From Atkinsonella hypoxylon (lineage: Eukaryota; Ascomycota; Sordariomycetes; Hypocreales; Clavicipitaceae): DNA of 64,000 nt. The stretch covers positions 1 to 64,000 of the forward strand of contig JFHB01000114.1 in NCBI GenBank assembly GCA_000729835.1, in the 5' to 3' direction. Positions 63,939 through 64,000 of the stretch are shown here, piece by piece. The first letter of the stretch is position 1. Every line of letters starts with the position of its first letter. The translations under genes were made by a program, and so were the position numbers. Below the pieces are notes generated by a model, which made no database searches, was not told the DNA's origin, and saw only the letters and a list, made by a program, of their open reading frames with translations.

Positions 63939-64000
63939 CACAGGATATCTCATCCAGGACCAACCATCCAAACCGTCCTGCTTTGAAGTAGAATATAAGC

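Overview
The window is nuclear DNA of a filamentous ascomycete, most likely a sordariomycete of hypocrealean type. The evidence is the dense short spliceosomal introns (about 45-100 nt, GTRNGT donors, CTRAC-like branch points), the fungal-only families (Zn2Cys6 regulator, hydrophobin, SUN-family wall protein, Tvp15, Cmc1) and an AT-rich, RIP-like block at the left edge. I cannot name the species from sequence alone. Exon joins were worked out by hand from reading frame, splice signals and family conservation.

Left part (1-9.8 kb): a decayed AT-rich block, then USB1 (U6 snRNA 3' end processing), CKS1 (Cdk regulatory subunit) and ERO1 (ER disulfide oxidase). Two copies of a small inverted-repeat element with TA target duplications flank CKS1. 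Accessory part (10-30 kb): a Zn2Cys6 factor convergent with an MFS transporter, an ORF-poor stretch of over 2 kb, a DAO-type FAD oxidoreductase, the 16-exon ADE13 gene (purine synthesis) with two GC-AG introns, a class I-like hydrophobin, an intron-containing tRNA-Leu(CAG), and a stretch holding only decayed coding sequence.

Right part (30-64 kb) is mostly conserved housekeeping: a NUDT15-like Nudix hydrolase, a UVRAG/Vps38-like protein (PI3K/Vps34 trafficking), UTP11 (rRNA processing), a large protein of unknown function, CMC1 (cytochrome oxidase copper delivery), a MARVEL membrane protein, xylitol dehydrogenase, a tiny secreted peptide with Kex2-type sites, a small conserved-looking protein, CSN12 (PCI domain, Thp1/PCID2 type), a GPI-anchored SUN-family wall protein, MEF2 (mitochondrial ribosome recycling), TVP15 (Golgi membrane), a small Gly/Ala/Asn-rich protein, DBP7 (60S biogenesis helicase), and two small unassigned genes at the end.

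There is no obvious single operon-like system. The strongest unexplained signals are (i) the TA-flanked miniature element family, (ii) a 9-mer pair (TACTCCGTA and TATTCCGTA) repeated about 20 times, only in non-coding DNA, with a dense palindromic cluster near 23.05-23.33 kb, (iii) paired GC-AG introns around a 23-nt exon that encodes the catalytic signature of ADE13, and (iv) a small spliced secreted peptide gene ending at an 11-bp tandem repeat, head-to-head with xylitol dehydrogenase.
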